Source: an uncultured Oscillospiraceae bacterium
GTDB taxonomy: Bacteria > Bacillota > Clostridia > Oscillospirales > Oscillospiraceae
Direction: 5' to 3'
NCBI GenBank assembly: GCA_910579595.1
Contig: CAJTVM010000142.1
Coordinates: 1 to 5,134, forward strand
Length of the DNA: 5,134 bases
The position numbers and the translations under genes were made by a program. Below, piece by piece: positions 4,167 through 5,134 of the stretch; the stretch's first letter is position 1, and every line of letters begins with the position of its first letter. Under the pieces are notes generated by a model. It saw only the letters and a program-made list of their open reading frames with translations. It was not told the DNA's origin and ran no database searches.

Positions 4167-5134
4167 TTGCCAGCGCCCCCTTTCATCATCGGCTCAAGGA
4201 AGGGATTGAAGTAGCCCGGCGCCTTGCTGACCACGCCGTCCAAGCCCTTGCCGCCGTCACGCGGACGCTTGATGTCGGCGAAGATGCCGCGCTCCAGCGT
4301 TTCGAAAATGCCCAGCTGCTCGATCTGGCCCAGCAGGTCGGTGGCCTTGTGGAGCACCTCGCTGGCGCGGGTCTGCATGATGCCGCCGTCCTTGAAGGTG
4401 ATCTCGCCGCCCAGATCCTGCATGGTGCGGAAGATGTATTGGGCGTTCTGGATGGCCAGGAACCGGTCGGACAGGAAGGGGGTGTGGATGGCCTCGGTCA
4501 TCATGCCCAGCAGGTGGATCTTCTGGCCGGTGAGGATGGTGACCATGTTGAACAGGGCGTCCTGAACATGGCCCCGGAACACGTTGCCCGTCATGAACTT
4601 CGTGGGGGGCATATACTTCAGCGGGGCCTTGGGGAAGATTTCCCGGGCCATTTCGGCCTGGGCCAGCTCGTAAAGGAAGCCGTTCTCCACTTCGGGGTCG
4701 ATCTCGAAGGCGTGGCCCAGGCCCATCTGCTCCTCGGGCAGGCCCGCACGCAGGGCGAACGCCTCGTTGAGGAACTGGGAAGCCAGCACGGTGTGGGCCT
4801 CCTCCACCGCGTCGGCGGTAGTGAGGTAGTTGTCCTCGCCGGTGTTGATCACCACGCCTGCGTAGGCGTTGATGGCACGGGAGAAGGACTGGTCCACCAG
4901 GGTGCGCTGCATATTGATGTCGCGGAACAGGATGCCGTACAAAGCGTCGTTGAGCATCACATCCAGGCCCTCGAAAGCGCCCATGGCGGCGATCTCAGGC
5001 ATACACAGGCCGGAGCAGTAGTTGCACACCCGGATATAGCGGCCCAGCTCCTCGCCCACCTTGTCCATGGCCTCCCGCATGAGGCGGAAGTTTTCCTGGG
5101 TGGCGTAGGTGCCGCCGAAGCCCTCGGTGGTGGC
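4163..5134 (-). CDS. kamD: Lysine 5,6-aminomutase, alpha subunit, C-terminal 323 residues (5' end outside window)
   Basis: The frame is open to the right edge and reads ATTEGFGGTYATQENFRL before the first internal Met (5080), so that Met is not the start. Family proteins are about 515-520 residues, so roughly 197 are missing because of the window boundary, not truncation. KamD is the TIM-barrel subunit that holds PLP and substrate over the cobalamin of KamE. Assuming an offset of 197, the residues I recall as active-site positions in the Clostridium sticklandii enzyme line up: Ser238 (NYCSGLC), Tyr263 (DALYGI), Asp298 (NTGEDNY) and Lys370 (KAPLKYMPPTK). The same constant offset fits all four, supporting both the identity and a total near 520. 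Its TGA overlaps the kamE ATG. Upstream lysine-pathway genes (kamA, kdd, kce, kal) may lie beyond the right edge; this is not visible. Confidence 0.96.
   Translation of the reverse strand, partial: ATTEGFGGTYATQENFRLMREAMDKVGEELGRYIRVCNYCSGLCMPEIAAMGAFEGLDVMLNDALYGILFRDINMQRTLVDQSFSRAINAYAGVVINTGEDNYLTTADAVEEAHTVLASQFLNEAFALRAGLPEEQMGLGHAFEIDPEVENGFLYELAQAEMAREIFPKAPLKYMPPTKFMTGNVFRGHVQDALFNMVTILTGQKIHLLGMMTEAIHTPFLSDRFLAIQNAQYIFRTMQDLGGEITFKDGGIMQTRASEVLHKATDLLGQIEQLGIFETLERGIFADIKRPRDGGKGLDGVVSKAPGYFNPFLEPMMKGGAGK

Noticed and set aside
3486..4214. Plus-strand open frame opposite kamE
   Set aside because: Its composition (H, G, V, Q repeats) is typical of a reverse-strand shadow, and kamE on the minus strand is certain from its cofactor motifs.

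Overview
The window is GC-rich (roughly 60% by eye), with clostridial-type ribosome binding sites and an amino-acid-fermentation gene set. It most resembles a gut Oscillospiraceae-type Firmicute that ferments lysine to butyrate (the Intestinimonas/Flavonifractor/Lawsonibacter neighbourhood). That placement is an inference from gene content and remembered protein sequences; no search was run.

Layout, all genes on the minus strand except one small ORF. Right edge (4163-5134): the C-terminal 323 residues of KamD, the alpha subunit of lysine 5,6-aminomutase. It overlaps kamE, the B12- and PLP-binding beta subunit (3378-4166), by an ATGA. After an 80-base gap holding a large stem-loop comes an NhaC-family antiporter of 595 residues (1510-3297) with an unusual N-terminus: a signal peptide followed by two CxxC motifs. 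Bases 1094-1509 are an information-dense spacer: two divergent promoters whose -35 boxes lie in the two arms of one palindrome, a plus-strand 38-codon ORF with a strong ribosome binding site, a cloverleaf-like inverted-repeat structure, and a stem-loop between the convergent genes. A LysR-type regulator follows (209-1093). At the left edge (1-45) are the first 15 codons of what looks like an acyl-CoA dehydrogenase.

How they fit together: KamDE converts beta-lysine to 3,5-diaminohexanoate in the clostridial lysine fermentation pathway. That pathway later yields crotonyl-CoA, which a butyryl-CoA (acyl-CoA) dehydrogenase reduces, so the partial gene at the left edge would fit a downstream step. 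The antiporter may exchange Na+/H+ or a substrate/product of the pathway. The LysR protein is the local candidate regulator of itself, the divergent small ORF, and possibly the dehydrogenase.

I see no CRISPR array, integrase, transposase, tRNA or rRNA, and nothing that clearly amounts to an undescribed system. The least explained parts are the small ORF with its cloverleaf structure, and the CxxC module on the antiporter.
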